Positions 14,785 to 23,316 of a stretch of DNA of 64,000 bases are shown one piece after another. The notes beneath the pieces were generated by a model. That model saw nothing but the letters and a program-made list of their open reading frames with translations, was not told the origin of the DNA and made no database searches. Location of the stretch: the NCBI GenBank assembly GCA_013822735.1, contig PNKZ01000017.1, forward strand, positions 1 to 64,000, written 5' to 3'. A program made the translations under genes and the position numbers. This DNA is from Pirellula sp. (lineage in GTDB: Bacteria; Planctomycetota; Planctomycetia; Pirellulales; PNKZ01). The stretch's first letter is position 1, and the number at the start of each line of letters is the position of its first letter.

Positions 14785-15264
14785 ATGAATGCTCGGCAAT
14801 TCGGTCTACGTAGTCTCACCTGTTTGTTCGCGGCCCTTGCGCTGCTGCCGATCTGCAGCGCGGACGATGAAGAAGATCCGTACTGGGAAGGCTTCTACTC
14901 CGGCTACTACCTCTACCTGCGACAAGCCGATTTGAGCGTCGGCATCTTGAGCGACGCGGCCATCAAGGGAGTCTACGAAAAAGACACGGCGATCGCCGTC
15001 TGCAACATCCACGGCACCAGCGCCGCCACGGTGCAGAAAGACTTGCTCAAGCTCGCCAAGGCCGACGACACCGATGAAGAAGACGCCAAAGTGCTGAAGA
15101 GCATGGCGAAGTCGGCGGGCCTCGTGAAGGCGCAAGCCGATACGCTGGCCGCGCTGCTCGGCGGCGATAAGGAAGAAGCCGCCAAGTTTACGGAAGCCCG
15201 CGAAGCGACCAGCAAGTCGCTGGCGGCGCTCGAAAAGGAAATCAAGGAACTGTTGGGCGAGTAG
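14785..15264 (+). CDS. Small secreted helical protein (paralogue 1)
   Basis: Protein of 159 residues with a signal peptide (MNARQFGLRSLTCLFAALALLPICSAD). AGGAG lies nine bases upstream of the ATG. The mature part begins with an acidic aromatic stretch (DDEEDPYWEGFYSGYYLYLRQ) and then is helical: LSVGILSDAAIKGVYEKDTA, VQKDLLKLAKADDTDEEDAKVLKSMAKSAGL and a C-terminal KFTEAREATSKSLAALEKEIKELLGE coiled coil. It shares the plan SVGxLxDAA...YxxD...LLxG(G/D)...KxxAxLxK with the next gene, so the two are probably an ancient tandem duplication. Function unknown; periplasmic location likely. Confidence 0.75.
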   Translation: MNARQFGLRSLTCLFAALALLPICSADDEEDPYWEGFYSGYYLYLRQADLSVGILSDAAIKGVYEKDTAIAVCNIHGTSAATVQKDLLKLAKADDTDEEDAKVLKSMAKSAGLVKAQADTLAALLGGDKEEAAKFTEAREATSKSLAALEKEIKELLGE

Positions 15265-15400
15265 TTGCTCTTGAATGCGCTGCCGGCATTCCTCCGCCGG
15301 CGGCTCAAGCGACATTGCTTTCGCGGCGGCGGGCCGGTATATCCTCGGCCCGTCGCCGCTTTCTTTATCCATAGATTCACGACTTCGCCTCGCGCCAAGG

Positions 15401-16087
15401 ATGGCCTTCATGCTTCGTCGTTGCTCCGCGCCGTTGGTCTTCGCCGCTCTCCTCATGGTCAACGCCGCCGCGAGCGCGCAAACGCTCGTGCCGCCGGCCA
15501 CGCCCGCGCCGCTCGTGGTCACGCCGGCTCCGGCCGCGCAAGCCGCTTCGCCGCTCGACACCGCGACGGAAGTGGAAGGCGACCCGATCAGCGAGACGTT
15601 GATGACGACGACGATCGCCTTCTTGAATCAATCGTATGTGAGCATCGGCGTCTTGGCCGACGCGGCCGGTAAGGACGCCTACACCGGCGACGAACTGGCC
15701 GAGATGATCGACCTGCACCACTCGCTCGCGGAACAAGTGGAAGAACAATTGCGCGTGTTGGCGAAGACGCCGGGCCTCGACGCCGAAGACGTCGCCGCGG
15801 TGAACGATCTCGCGAAGCTCGCCCAGTTGAACAAATGGCAATGTGAAGCGCTCGCCGGCGTCTACGGCGGCGACGAATCTAAAGAGAAAATCTGGCAGCA
15901 GCTGCGCGAGGCGGCCTACACCGAGTTGGCCAAGTATTCCGACGAAGAAGAAACGGAAACTCCGGCGGCGGCCGCAACGACTCCGACTACCACGCCGACC
16001 ACGACGCCCGCCGCTCCAACGACGACGGCTGCGCCGGACAAGACTCCGACCACCGCCGGTGCGCCGACGACGACCAAGGCGAAGTAA
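15401..16087 (+). CDS. Small secreted helical protein (paralogue 2) with Thr/Pro tail
   Basis: Protein of 228 residues. ATG 15401 gives MAFMLRRCSAPLVFAALLMVNAAASAQ; the ATG at 15410 is equally good because AAGGA lies eight bases before it. The helical core (LNQSYVSIGVLADAAGKDAYTGDELAEMIDL, then LAKLAQLNKWQCEALAGVYGGDESKEKIWQQL) matches the preceding protein in layout. The last 40 residues are a low-complexity Thr/Pro/Ala tail (TPTTTPTTTPAAPTTTAAP), typical of a flexible wall- or surface-exposed linker. Function unknown. Confidence 0.75.
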   Translation: MAFMLRRCSAPLVFAALLMVNAAASAQTLVPPATPAPLVVTPAPAAQAASPLDTATEVEGDPISETLMTTTIAFLNQSYVSIGVLADAAGKDAYTGDELAEMIDLHHSLAEQVEEQLRVLAKTPGLDAEDVAAVNDLAKLAQLNKWQCEALAGVYGGDESKEKIWQQLREAAYTELAKYSDEEETETPAAAATTPTTTPTTTPAAPTTTAAPDKTPTTAGAPTTTKAK

Positions 16088-16091
16088 GCAT

Positions 16092-16204
16092 AGTAGGCCG
16101 CCGCTCCGCGGCGGCAGTGGAGCCTGCATCGCCAAAATCATTTGCCATCGGCATCGACGGCGCATACCGCAATTCCGCCGCGGAGCGGCGGACTACTTTG
16201 GCGG
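16092..16204. repeat. Pair of CCGCCGCTCCGCGGCGG palindromes
   Basis: GGCCGCCGCTCCGCGGCGGC at 16097-16116 and CCGCCGCGGAGCGGCGGACT at 16175-16194 are inverted copies of one palindromic element. The second ends in the stop codon of the reverse gene at 16193. A further copy sits at 55183-55205, again ending at a reverse-strand stop codon. Likely transcription-terminating hairpins of a dispersed family. Confidence 0.6.
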
Positions 16205-16396
16205 CTTCGGCTCGTCTTCGCTCACGAGCACGAGCATGATGCCGATGATGAAGAGCGTCGCGCCTGCCAAGGCTCCTTGGAGCCCTTTCCCTTTGAATTT
16301 GTGGCACACAATGCCGCCGGCCGTACCCCAGAAGAGCATCCAGAGTCCGATGAAGATCCAATAGACCCGATGGTCGAGTGCGCCGGGTTCGTCCAC
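16193..16396 (-). CDS. Small membrane protein
   Basis: Protein of 67 residues with two hydrophobic segments: VYWIFIGLWMLFWGTAGGIV (residues 11-30) and GALAGATLFIIGIMLVLVS (41-59), joined by a basic loop (CHKFKGKGLQ) and followed by an acidic/proline tail (EDEPKPPK). This is a credible two-helix inner-membrane protein. Its start lies 13 bp downstream of the PDZ-protein stop on the same strand, so the two are probably co-transcribed. Role unknown. Confidence 0.7.
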   Translation of the reverse strand: MDEPGALDHRVYWIFIGLWMLFWGTAGGIVCHKFKGKGLQGALAGATLFIIGIMLVLVSEDEPKPPK

Positions 16397-16409
16397 GCTT
16401 TGTCGCTCG

Positions 16410-17816
16410 CTACTTCTTGTCGCCGGCGGGCGCCTGCGATGCTTCGAGTTGCCGCTTGATCTCAGCCGCTTGCCGTTCCAAGTCGGCCAACTTGCGACGG
16501 AGCTCCGCTGCGTCCGCTACGGTCTTCGGCATCGGCGCCGGAGCCGCCGTTTTCACGGAGGGGGGGTTCGCCGCCGGGGGCGCGTCCGACGGAACGCCGA
16601 TCGTCGGGCCGACCACGGGCAACGACGGCAATGAATGAACGGGAGCAGTAACGACAGGCTCGACGACGACAGGTGGCGGCGCCACGAGCTTCACACGCCG
16701 TTCGTAGAGTTGCCCATAACGATAGTAGCTCAAGCGCACTTCGGCCCCCGCGCCGCGCTCGCGGACGATCTCCGCCAAGTCGTTCGGATCGTTGATCCGC
16801 TTCGCATCGACGGCGACGATCACCGCATCGACCGGAATGCCGACCGCTTTCGCCGGCGAATCAGGTCGCACTTCCACGACCAGCGCCCCGCGCGGCTCGG
16901 GCAGGTTCATCGCGAGTTGCAATTCAGGCGTCACACGTGCCGTGCGAATGCCGAGCAGTCCGGTACGCGCGGCGACCGCGGCAGGTCCGTTGGGGTTCAC
17001 GGGAAGAATCAGCGATTCCGAACCACCTGCGTCGACCGGGATCGGTGAGCCCGAGTCCGGCGACAGCTTGGCCGTTTCTTTGGGAGCCGCGGGAATGGTG
17101 CCGGGCACAATCGGTTCGGGAGGCATCGGCACGCCGGCAGGCGCCAAAGTAACCGGCATCGGCGACGCACTTGGTAGCGACGCGTCCGGCAGCGACGTGG
17201 CGGTATCCGGAGTTTGCCCGATGCGGCCGAAGTTGGCAAAGCGGCGTTCTTCCGGCGGCGGGCGCTTCGTGAGCGTCACGTCGATGCGCATCGCTTCCCC
17301 GCCGCGCAGCAACACGAACGTTACTTCCTCACCGACGACGCGACCCTTCATTACGCCCGCCATCGCGTCGAGGCCGGCGATGGCCACGCCGTCGATGCTC
17401 GTGATCAGGTCGCCGATCTTCAAGCCGCCGAGCGCCGCAGGTCCGCCGGCGAGTACGTCGACCAACGTCACGCCGCGCCCTTGCGCATCCTGATCGTCGG
17501 CGATGACGCCGAGATAGCCGGGCTCCACTTCGATGCTCGGCAGCTCCGAAATCTTCGGCGGTTCCGGCTGCGTGAGCAGCGGCTGCCCTCCCTGCTGTTG
17601 ATACGCAGGCTGCTGACCTGCCGGCTGTTGGCGCGCCGGCGCCATGGTCGGCTGCTGCGCAATGCGTCGTTCCAGCTGCTGGAGCGCCGATTGGCCGAAC
17701 GCTTCGCCGGACCCTACGTCGATGCCGACGAGCAAGCCTGCAGCGATTAAGCCCAACGAATAAGGGGCCGCACCGAATCTCGCCGCACTGTATTGCATTG
17801 CGCCGCGCCAATTCAT
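16410..17816 (-). CDS. PDZ-domain protein, exported
   Basis: Protein of 468 residues. The N-terminus has a hydrophobic segment (SLGLIAAGLLVGIDVGSGEAFGQ) serving as signal or anchor, followed by a Gln/Pro-rich stretch. A first PDZ domain spans about 100-190 (GYLGVIADDQDAQGRGVTLVDVLAGGPAALGGLKIGDLITSIDG) and a second about 280-375 (GLLGIRTARVTPELQLAMNLPEPRGALVVEVRPDSPAKAVGIPVD). A proline-rich linker separates them. The end is a coiled coil (AAELRRKLADLERQAAEIKRQLEAS). No trypsin-like protease domain is present, so it is an adaptor rather than an HtrA protease. The gene is divergent from the GNAT gene at 17928. Confidence 0.8.
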   Translation of the reverse strand: MNWRGAMQYSAARFGAAPYSLGLIAAGLLVGIDVGSGEAFGQSALQQLERRIAQQPTMAPARQQPAGQQPAYQQQGGQPLLTQPEPPKISELPSIEVEPGYLGVIADDQDAQGRGVTLVDVLAGGPAALGGLKIGDLITSIDGVAIAGLDAMAGVMKGRVVGEEVTFVLLRGGEAMRIDVTLTKRPPPEERRFANFGRIGQTPDTATSLPDASLPSASPMPVTLAPAGVPMPPEPIVPGTIPAAPKETAKLSPDSGSPIPVDAGGSESLILPVNPNGPAAVAARTGLLGIRTARVTPELQLAMNLPEPRGALVVEVRPDSPAKAVGIPVDAVIVAVDAKRINDPNDLAEIVRERGAGAEVRLSYYRYGQLYERRVKLVAPPPVVVEPVVTAPVHSLPSLPVVGPTIGVPSDAPPAANPPSVKTAAPAPMPKTVADAAELRRKLADLERQAAEIKRQLEASQAPAGDKK

Positions 17817-17927
17817 CGCTGCTTGCTCCAGAGGAGGGCCGAACCACTCGAATACCGTCGACCAAACCTGCTCGATTATAAACCGCGGGGCAGACCAATG
17901 GGAATAAATCGCCTATTCTAACACGTC

Positions 17928-18980
17928 ATGAGCTCACCCCTGATCCAACCTGAGATTCTCACTCCCGCGGCTCCCGATGTGGAGCTCCATGCGGCCTTGA
18001 TGCTGGCGCTGCGCATGCTGCCGCCGCCGACGGCCGAAGCGCTCCGCTGGTCGGTGATCGCGGAAACGCGACGAACGCCCGCGGCGCTGGGGGTCTTGGC
18101 CGTCGCGCGCAACGAACAACGGGGCATCGCCGCTGCGGCCTGGGGGCAGCTTGGTTCGGGCAATGTGGCGCAAGTGTGGCCCACGCAATGGCTCGTCGAG
18201 AGCGAGCTTTCCGGCTGCGATCCGCTCATGTCCGCGCTGTTGGCCGAGTTGCCGAAGCGCGGAATGACCTTCGCCCAAACCTTGTTGCCGGACGTCGCGT
18301 GTCGCGATGCCCAAACGGTGCTCGGCGCAGGCTTCACGCATGCCGCCGACTTGACGTATCTCGGCGCCGACGTCGACCCGCGCGCGAAGAAGCATCCCGA
18401 GGGAAGCGTGCGCTTTGTGCCGTATGAAGCGGACGACCGGACGTCGTTTGCCGCACTTGTGGAAGGAACGTACGAAGGAACGCTCGATTGCCCCGCGCTC
18501 AACGGCTTGCGCCCGGCGCTGGAAGTGCTCGACGAATATGCGGAGATCGGCGCGAGCGGCACGTCGCTCTGGCAACGCGCGGTGGAAAACGACGTCGCCG
18601 TCGGCTGTTTGCTGTTGGCGGATCATCCGTCGCAGAATCAAGTTGAACTAGTGTACATGGCGCTTCTGCCCCACGCGCGAGGGCGCGGGCTCGGCGCGGA
18701 ACTGGTGCGCGAAAGTTTGCGGATCGCCGCAGTTCTCGGTCGTAAGCGGATCGTGCTGGCCGTCGATGCCGCGAACACGCCGGCCGCCGCGCAGTACGAA
18801 GTCGCGGGATTCCGCGAGTGGGAGCGACGCAGTGCTTTTGTTCAAGACCTGCGCGGGCCGCGCGCCGATGATGAGCCTCGTGACAACTCGCGCCGCAGCA
18901 AGCCTTTGCAGAATGCGCCCGATTCCGCGCCGCACGCGCGGCGCGGCAAGCCGACAAGTTTTCCACGCGCGGAGAGTTAG
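17928..18980 (+). CDS. GNAT-family acetyltransferase, two-domain
   Basis: Protein of 350 residues with a degenerate N-terminal GNAT-like half (RGIAAAAWGQLGSGNVAQVWPTQWL) and an intact C-terminal GNAT domain at about 165-310: VELVYMALLPHARGRGLGAELVRESLRIA contains the acetyl-CoA motif R-G-R-G-L-G, and TPAAAQYEVAGFREWERRSAFV the conserved GF turn. The last 40 residues are basic and probably disordered (RRSKPLQNAPDSAPHARRGKPT). It lies upstream of dnaA in the same direction but is separated from it by a promoter. Substrate unknown. Confidence 0.8.
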   Translation: MSSPLIQPEILTPAAPDVELHAALMLALRMLPPPTAEALRWSVIAETRRTPAALGVLAVARNEQRGIAAAAWGQLGSGNVAQVWPTQWLVESELSGCDPLMSALLAELPKRGMTFAQTLLPDVACRDAQTVLGAGFTHAADLTYLGADVDPRAKKHPEGSVRFVPYEADDRTSFAALVEGTYEGTLDCPALNGLRPALEVLDEYAEIGASGTSLWQRAVENDVAVGCLLLADHPSQNQVELVYMALLPHARGRGLGAELVRESLRIAAVLGRKRIVLAVDAANTPAAAQYEVAGFREWERRSAFVQDLRGPRADDEPRDNSRRSKPLQNAPDSAPHARRGKPTSFPRAES

Positions 18981-19498
18981 CCGACGAAACTTTTTTTCTT
19001 TCGGTTTCGCGCGCGACATTCGCTTGATTTGGGTGAAAAGCGGCGGCTATTTTTTCATGCCGTTGCGTAGGAAAAATCGGGTCGCGCGCGGCGCTTTGAC
19101 AGCGGTGCCGGCAGGCGTACAATCCCTGCCTTGGGTGACAACCAACGGACGCGGAGAGAGACGCGGTGAAGGGGCTCCAGGCGGTCGCATTTCCGATGCG
19201 ATTTCGCTCCTTCACTCTCGCTCTACTCGGCACGATCTCGCGGTTATCGACTCGAGCGCTATTGTTTCGCCGCAGGAATCGTGTCGCACGCCACTGGTCC
19301 GCACGCCACTGGTCGACCCGTTCCCCGCCGACAAACGATGCGCCGGGTTGCGCGAGTTGGGAAGTTTCGGGGAGCAGTAAGGACTTGGACGACGACGGCC
19401 ATGCTGCGCGCGCTTTGCGGCGCCGCGGCGGGTCACATCGGCAACCGACGAGCCGCATCGCGACGCAAAGAATCGCGCGATCGACCAGACGGTTGTTG
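18981..19498 (+). other. dnaA upstream region: promoter, long leader, possible origin side
   Basis: About 520 bases between the GNAT stop and the proposed dnaA start. A T-rich patch (TTTTTTTCTTTCGG near 18991) and one DnaA-box-like 9-mer TTTTCCACG (18959-18967, two mismatches to TTATCCACA) are present, but no cluster of boxes. It contains a near-consensus promoter at 19096-19123 and a tandem direct repeat CGCACGCCACTGGTC twice near 19283-19312. An open GTG frame at 19166 with GGAGAGAG before it could add 111 Arg-rich residues to DnaA; I consider this unlikely. Confidence 0.5.
19096..19123 (+). promoter_or_regulatory. Sigma-70-type promoter of dnaA
   Basis: TTGACA at 19096-19101 and TACAAT at 19118-19123, spaced by 16 bp; the -35 is a perfect consensus hexamer and the -10 has one mismatch to TATAAT. 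It points towards dnaA and would give a leader of about 370 bases if translation starts at 19499. Confidence 0.7.
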
Positions 19499-21061
19499 AT
19501 GCAGGTCGAGTCCATGGCAGGGATCGCACATCAGCATGAGGCGTACGTACCAATGCAGGAAGTGAAGTTTGACGATAAGGAAATCGTGACCGCCTTGCGG
19601 CGGGCTCTGGCCGACCGAGTCGGCGCCGAGCGCTACGATCTCTGGTTCGCTTCCTCGGCGCAGTTTCGGATTAGTCCGGAGCGCGTCGTGGTCGCCGTAG
19701 CCAGCACGTTTCTGCAGGACTGGCTCCGCAACAACTTCCGCGGCCAGATCGAAGAAGCGGCGCGCGAAACGGTCGGCCCCAGCGTTTCGGTCGTCTTCGA
19801 GATCGATGCTTACGCTTCGGCGCAAGCCGCCGCACGTCGCACGCAGCGCGAAACCGCACCGAGCGTGACCCGCGGACCGACGACGCAGACGGCCGCACCG
19901 CAAGACCAGGGCGCGGCGAAGGCGCAGTTCACGTCGATCGCGCAAGCTTTTCTCGGCAGCGAGTCCGGCGGCGCGAAGTCGGATTCGGCCGCGCCGACCA
20001 GCACGGCTCCGCGCAAGCCGACGATGCCGCGCCGTCTCCATCGGTTCGACGACTTCGTCGTCGGTTCTTCCAACCGCTTGGCCTACGCCTCGGCCTTGGG
20101 CTGCACGGAACGTCTCGGCGGCATCTCGCCGCTGGTATTGCACGGACCGACCGGCGTCGGCAAAACGCACTTGCTGGAAGCGATCGTCGACACGGCCCGT
20201 CGGGCTCACCCGGAAATTGAAACGGCCCTGATCTCCGCCGAGCAATTCACCACGGCCTTTCTCGAAGCGCTCAACGGCACCGGGCTGCCGAGCTTTCGCC
20301 GCAAATTTCGCGGGCTGCACCTGCTCGCGGTCGACGACTTGCAATTCCTCGCCGGCAAGAAGGCGACGCTCGTCGAACTCGTGCACACCCTCGACGCCCT
20401 GCAACGCGACGGCAAGCAGATCATTTTCACCGCCGATCGTCCGCCGGCCGAGCTGGCTTTTCTCGGGCCGGAATTGCGCAACCGGCTGCTCGGCGGGTTG
20501 GTCGTCGGCCTCGAACCGCCGGACATGCAAACCCGCGTCGGTATTGCGGGGCGGATGGCCGCGCGGCTGGGGCTGGAGCTGCCGCACGACGTGCGTGATT
20601 TCGTCGCCGCGCGATTCACGAATCACGCTCGTGAACTTTCCGGGGCGCTGAAGCGTTTGCTGGCCGCGAGCCGCGCGTATGAGCGGCGCGTGGATCTGCC
20701 GCTCGCGCAGCAAACGCTCGCCGACTTGATGCACCAGCAGCAGAAGACGGTGCGCCTGGCCGATATCGACAAGGCGGTGCGCGACGTCTTCGGACTCGAA
20801 ATGGAAGCGCTGCAATCGCCGCGCAAGGGAAAAGAAGTCAGCCATCCTCGCATGCTGGCCATGTGGCTCGCGCGGAAGTACACGCGGGCCGCGCTCAGCG
20901 AGATCGGTCGGTTCTTCGGCGGCCGGAGCCATAGCACGGTGATCTCGGCACAGAAGAAGGTCGACGTTTGGATGGCCCGCGGCGAACCGCTGCCGACCCC
21001 CACCGGCGACTGCCGCTTTGAAGAAGCGCTGCGAAGAGTGGAACAGGCGCTGACGGGCTGA
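19499..21061 (+). CDS. dnaA: Chromosomal replication initiator protein DnaA
   Basis: Protein of 520 residues that opens the replication origin as an ATP-dependent oligomer. Start at ATG 19499 (MQVESMAG); ATGs at 19514 and 19553 are alternatives. Domain I is visible (EIVTALRRALADRVGAERYDLWF), domain II is a Thr/Ala/Gln-rich linker, domain III has Walker A GPTGVGKTH (216-224) and Walker B AVDDLQFL with Asp279. Domain IV has the DNA-binding signature GGRSHSTVI (474-482), with Ser in place of the usual Asp in GGRDHSTV. ELRNRLLGGL stands where the arginine-finger box lies. The linker is long. No dnaN, recF or gyrB follows, unlike in most bacteria. Confidence 0.9.
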   Translation: MQVESMAGIAHQHEAYVPMQEVKFDDKEIVTALRRALADRVGAERYDLWFASSAQFRISPERVVVAVASTFLQDWLRNNFRGQIEEAARETVGPSVSVVFEIDAYASAQAAARRTQRETAPSVTRGPTTQTAAPQDQGAAKAQFTSIAQAFLGSESGGAKSDSAAPTSTAPRKPTMPRRLHRFDDFVVGSSNRLAYASALGCTERLGGISPLVLHGPTGVGKTHLLEAIVDTARRAHPEIETALISAEQFTTAFLEALNGTGLPSFRRKFRGLHLLAVDDLQFLAGKKATLVELVHTLDALQRDGKQIIFTADRPPAELAFLGPELRNRLLGGLVVGLEPPDMQTRVGIAGRMAARLGLELPHDVRDFVAARFTNHARELSGALKRLLAASRAYERRVDLPLAQQTLADLMHQQQKTVRLADIDKAVRDVFGLEMEALQSPRKGKEVSHPRMLAMWLARKYTRAALSEIGRFFGGRSHSTVISAQKKVDVWMARGEPLPTPTGDCRFEEALRRVEQALTG

Positions 21062-21068
21062 CGTTCAT

Positions 21069-21142
21069 CTGTAGGGAACGCCCTCCGTGGCGTTCCGAGC
21101 GTAACGTTTGGCTCGGAACGCCACGGAGGGCGTTCCCTACAG
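21069..21142. terminator. Perfect 32-bp stem hairpin between convergent genes
   Basis: CTGTAGGGAACGCCCTCCGT plus GGCGTTCCGAGC (21069-21100) is exactly complementary to 21111-21142, with loop GTAACGTTTG. It lies between the dnaA stop and the stop of the convergent DUF1570 gene, so it can terminate transcription from both sides. The perfect stem suggests recent insertion or gene conversion of a mobile palindrome. Confidence 0.8.
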
Positions 21143-21150
21143 AAGCCGTC

Positions 21151-22323
21151 TCACTTCACTCTGCTCATAAAGCGCACGAATTCTTTGTCGAGCGCTTCCA
21201 GGTCGCTGCCGAAGGCGGCGCGGAATTCGGCGACGCGATCTTCCGGCTTGTCGGTCACCAGCGGCGGCTTGCTCGCCAAGACTTGCATGTAAGTTTGAAA
21301 CTGCTTCGGCTTCGCGTTGATGAGGAAGTAGTTGAGCGCCCACGATTCGGCGTAGCCCTCGAGCGTGCGAAGTCGATCGTCGTTTTGCAGCAGCTGCACC
21401 AGCGCATCGGCCGGCCGTCGCGGGAGGTAAGCGCGAAAAGTCGCCAAGCGCGGAGCGTTTACCTTGCCGATGGTGCGCCACCCTTTGGAAGCGTCGAGGT
21501 CGGGCGATTCGAAATATACGGCCAAGCCCTCGCTGAGCCATTTCGGAATGTCTGCGTAGCGGCGATGCATGCCGCAATTGAAAACGATCTGATGGGTCGC
21601 CTCGTGCACGATGGTCGCCACGGTGCCGAATGCCTCCGGGCGCGATAACGTTTGCGTGATCTGTTGCGCGTTGCCGCGCGTTTGCGTCGTACCCGCGGTG
21701 CCGGTCAGGTCGTACATCGTCATCCGGTTCGTCTTCAGACTGTAGTACCCGATGATCGAATTGACGGCGTCTCCCAAGTCGCGCTGGGCGTAGCGTGCGT
21801 AACTCGTCCGATCGGCGAAGACCACGGCCACGAGCAAGCCCGGCGGGTCCTTCGGCGCGAAGCCGCGGTTGCTCCAGTAGTTGCCGAAGCCGAGATACAA
21901 CCGCTCGAACAGTCCGCCGCACCATTGGGCGTAGGCGCGCGACGTGTTGTAGCAAATCAAGTAGTGCTTGGTTTGCAACGTCTCGAAGCCGGGGGGAAGC
22001 TCTTGGAGCAACACGTCGGCAAGTTCGCTCGGCTGGTAGTAGGCAAACGGCTCGTCGTTCGAGTCGCTCGACACTTGCTCTTGCGGAGTGACGGCCCACA
22101 AGACGCCGTCGCGCGTTTCGAAGAGCAAACCGCCGTCGTCGGCCTTGACGACGATGCGCCCCGTGAGCGTTTGCTCGACGTTCTCCCGGCGCATGACGAC
22201 CTGATCCATCGCCTCGCTCAAATTGACGAGGTTGAGACAGCACAGCGCGACGGGGAGCAGCAAGCGAATCAAAAGTGGAGCGCCTCTGACAAAACGGGAC
22301 GAAGGGTCGGCGAGCGGCCGCAC
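21151..22323 (-). CDS. DUF1570 protein, putative zinc metallopeptidase
   Basis: Protein of 390 residues with an N-terminal signal or anchor (LIRLLLPVALCCLNLVNLSEA). It carries HEATH at residues 240-244, the zinc-binding HExxH signature, followed by the Trp/Leu/Ser-rich motif IPKWLSEGLAVYFESPD, in which the Glu of SEGLA can be the third ligand as in gluzincins. The upstream part (FETLQTKHYLICYNTSRAYAQWCGGLFERLY) is the typical DUF1570 start. The family is abundant in Planctomycetes; the peptidase role is inferred from the motif, with substrates unknown. The first ATG was used; a later start would remove only a few basic residues. Confidence 0.8.
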   Translation of the reverse strand: MRPLADPSSRFVRGAPLLIRLLLPVALCCLNLVNLSEAMDQVVMRRENVEQTLTGRIVVKADDGGLLFETRDGVLWAVTPQEQVSSDSNDEPFAYYQPSELADVLLQELPPGFETLQTKHYLICYNTSRAYAQWCGGLFERLYLGFGNYWSNRGFAPKDPPGLLVAVVFADRTSYARYAQRDLGDAVNSIIGYYSLKTNRMTMYDLTGTAGTTQTRGNAQQITQTLSRPEAFGTVATIVHEATHQIVFNCGMHRRYADIPKWLSEGLAVYFESPDLDASKGWRTIGKVNAPRLATFRAYLPRRPADALVQLLQNDDRLRTLEGYAESWALNYFLINAKPKQFQTYMQVLASKPPLVTDKPEDRVAEFRAAFGSDLEALDKEFVRFMSRVK

Positions 22324-22580
22324 AGAATACCCGCTTTTGCGCGCAATGCAGCGCCGATTTTTTCAGTCTAGCACTCAGCGCCGGCAACGGCAGCAATGAA
22401 TTCTTTGGAAAGGGCGCCGCCCCGGTCGGCGACTCGCCTTTTCTCGCCGCTACGGCGTTGCTATAGTTCCGCCCCACATCTCTCCCGATTCGTCATCCGT
22501 CGTGTCCGCAGACGCTCTTGCGTTGCATCGCGACTGCTGAACGATTCGGTCATTTCTCCCATACCTCGTGCACCAGGCCG

Positions 22581-23303
22581 ATGAACCCTATGTTCGTCCT
22601 TCCCTCTCGTCGCTGCGTCGCCTTGAGTTTGGGATTGCTTGCGCTCGTGGTCAGCAACGGCTGTTCCTACGCCCGAGCGCGGCCCAAGTGGGTGCAGTCG
22701 ATCACGTTTTGGGAACAGCGCGAACTCGACGAGAAGTATCTGAAGAAGACCCCGGCGGAAGAGATCGAAGAATTACGAGAGTTGGCGGAGAAAATCCCGT
22801 CGCAGACCTCGGAAGAACAAACCCGAACCGCCGCCGACTTGGCGCAACGGTATCGCAATGAGTCGGACCCGCTGATTCGCCTCGAACTGGTGCTGGCCAT
22901 CTCGCGCTGCGCATCCCCCACGGCAGGCGAAACCTTGCGCGCGGGACTCGGCGATTCCGACCGCGACGTGCGCGTCGCCGCATGTCAGGGCTGGGGCAAC
23001 CACGGCGGACCGGCGGCAGTCGCACAGTTGAGCGACGCCATTCGTAAAGATTCCAGCGTCGACGTACGACTCGCAGCCGGGCGCGCTTTAGGGCAACTCG
23101 GCGGCGACGAAGCCGTTGCCGCCCTCAGGCCCGCGCTTGACGATCCCGACCCGGCGCTGCAATACCGGGCCATGCAATCGCTCCGCCAGATCACGGGGAA
23201 AGACTTCGGCGACAACGTCGCTAGCTGGCGTGAATACATCCGTGGCGAGGGAGCGCCGTCCGAGATTTCACTCGTCGAGCGGATGAAGCTCAAGGCGTTC
23301 TAG
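22581..23303 (+). CDS. HEAT-repeat lipoprotein
   Basis: Protein of 240 residues. ATG 22581 (MNPMFVLPSRRCVALSLGLLALVVSNGCSYARA) gives a signal peptide with a lipobox-like VSNGC, Cys at residue 28. After a charged helical segment (EELRELAEKIPSQTSEEQTRTAADL), three or so HEAT repeats follow: LIRLELVLAISRCASPTAGETLRAGLGD, DVRVAACQGWGNHGGPAAVAQLSDAI and DVRLAAGRALGQLGGDEAVAALRPALDD, then ALQYRAMQSLRQITGKDFG. These superhelical repeats usually scaffold proteins; here probably on the periplasmic face. Binding partner unknown. Confidence 0.8.
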   Translation: MNPMFVLPSRRCVALSLGLLALVVSNGCSYARARPKWVQSITFWEQRELDEKYLKKTPAEEIEELRELAEKIPSQTSEEQTRTAADLAQRYRNESDPLIRLELVLAISRCASPTAGETLRAGLGDSDRDVRVAACQGWGNHGGPAAVAQLSDAIRKDSSVDVRLAAGRALGQLGGDEAVAALRPALDDPDPALQYRAMQSLRQITGKDFGDNVASWREYIRGEGAPSEISLVERMKLKAF

Positions 23304-23316
23304 GTCTATGGCATCT

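Noticed and set aside
19166-19498. N-terminal extension of DnaA from GTG 19166
   Set aside because: 111 Arg/Ser-rich residues without homology to DnaA domain I. The real domain I begins after 19499. Kept as a possible leader peptide only.
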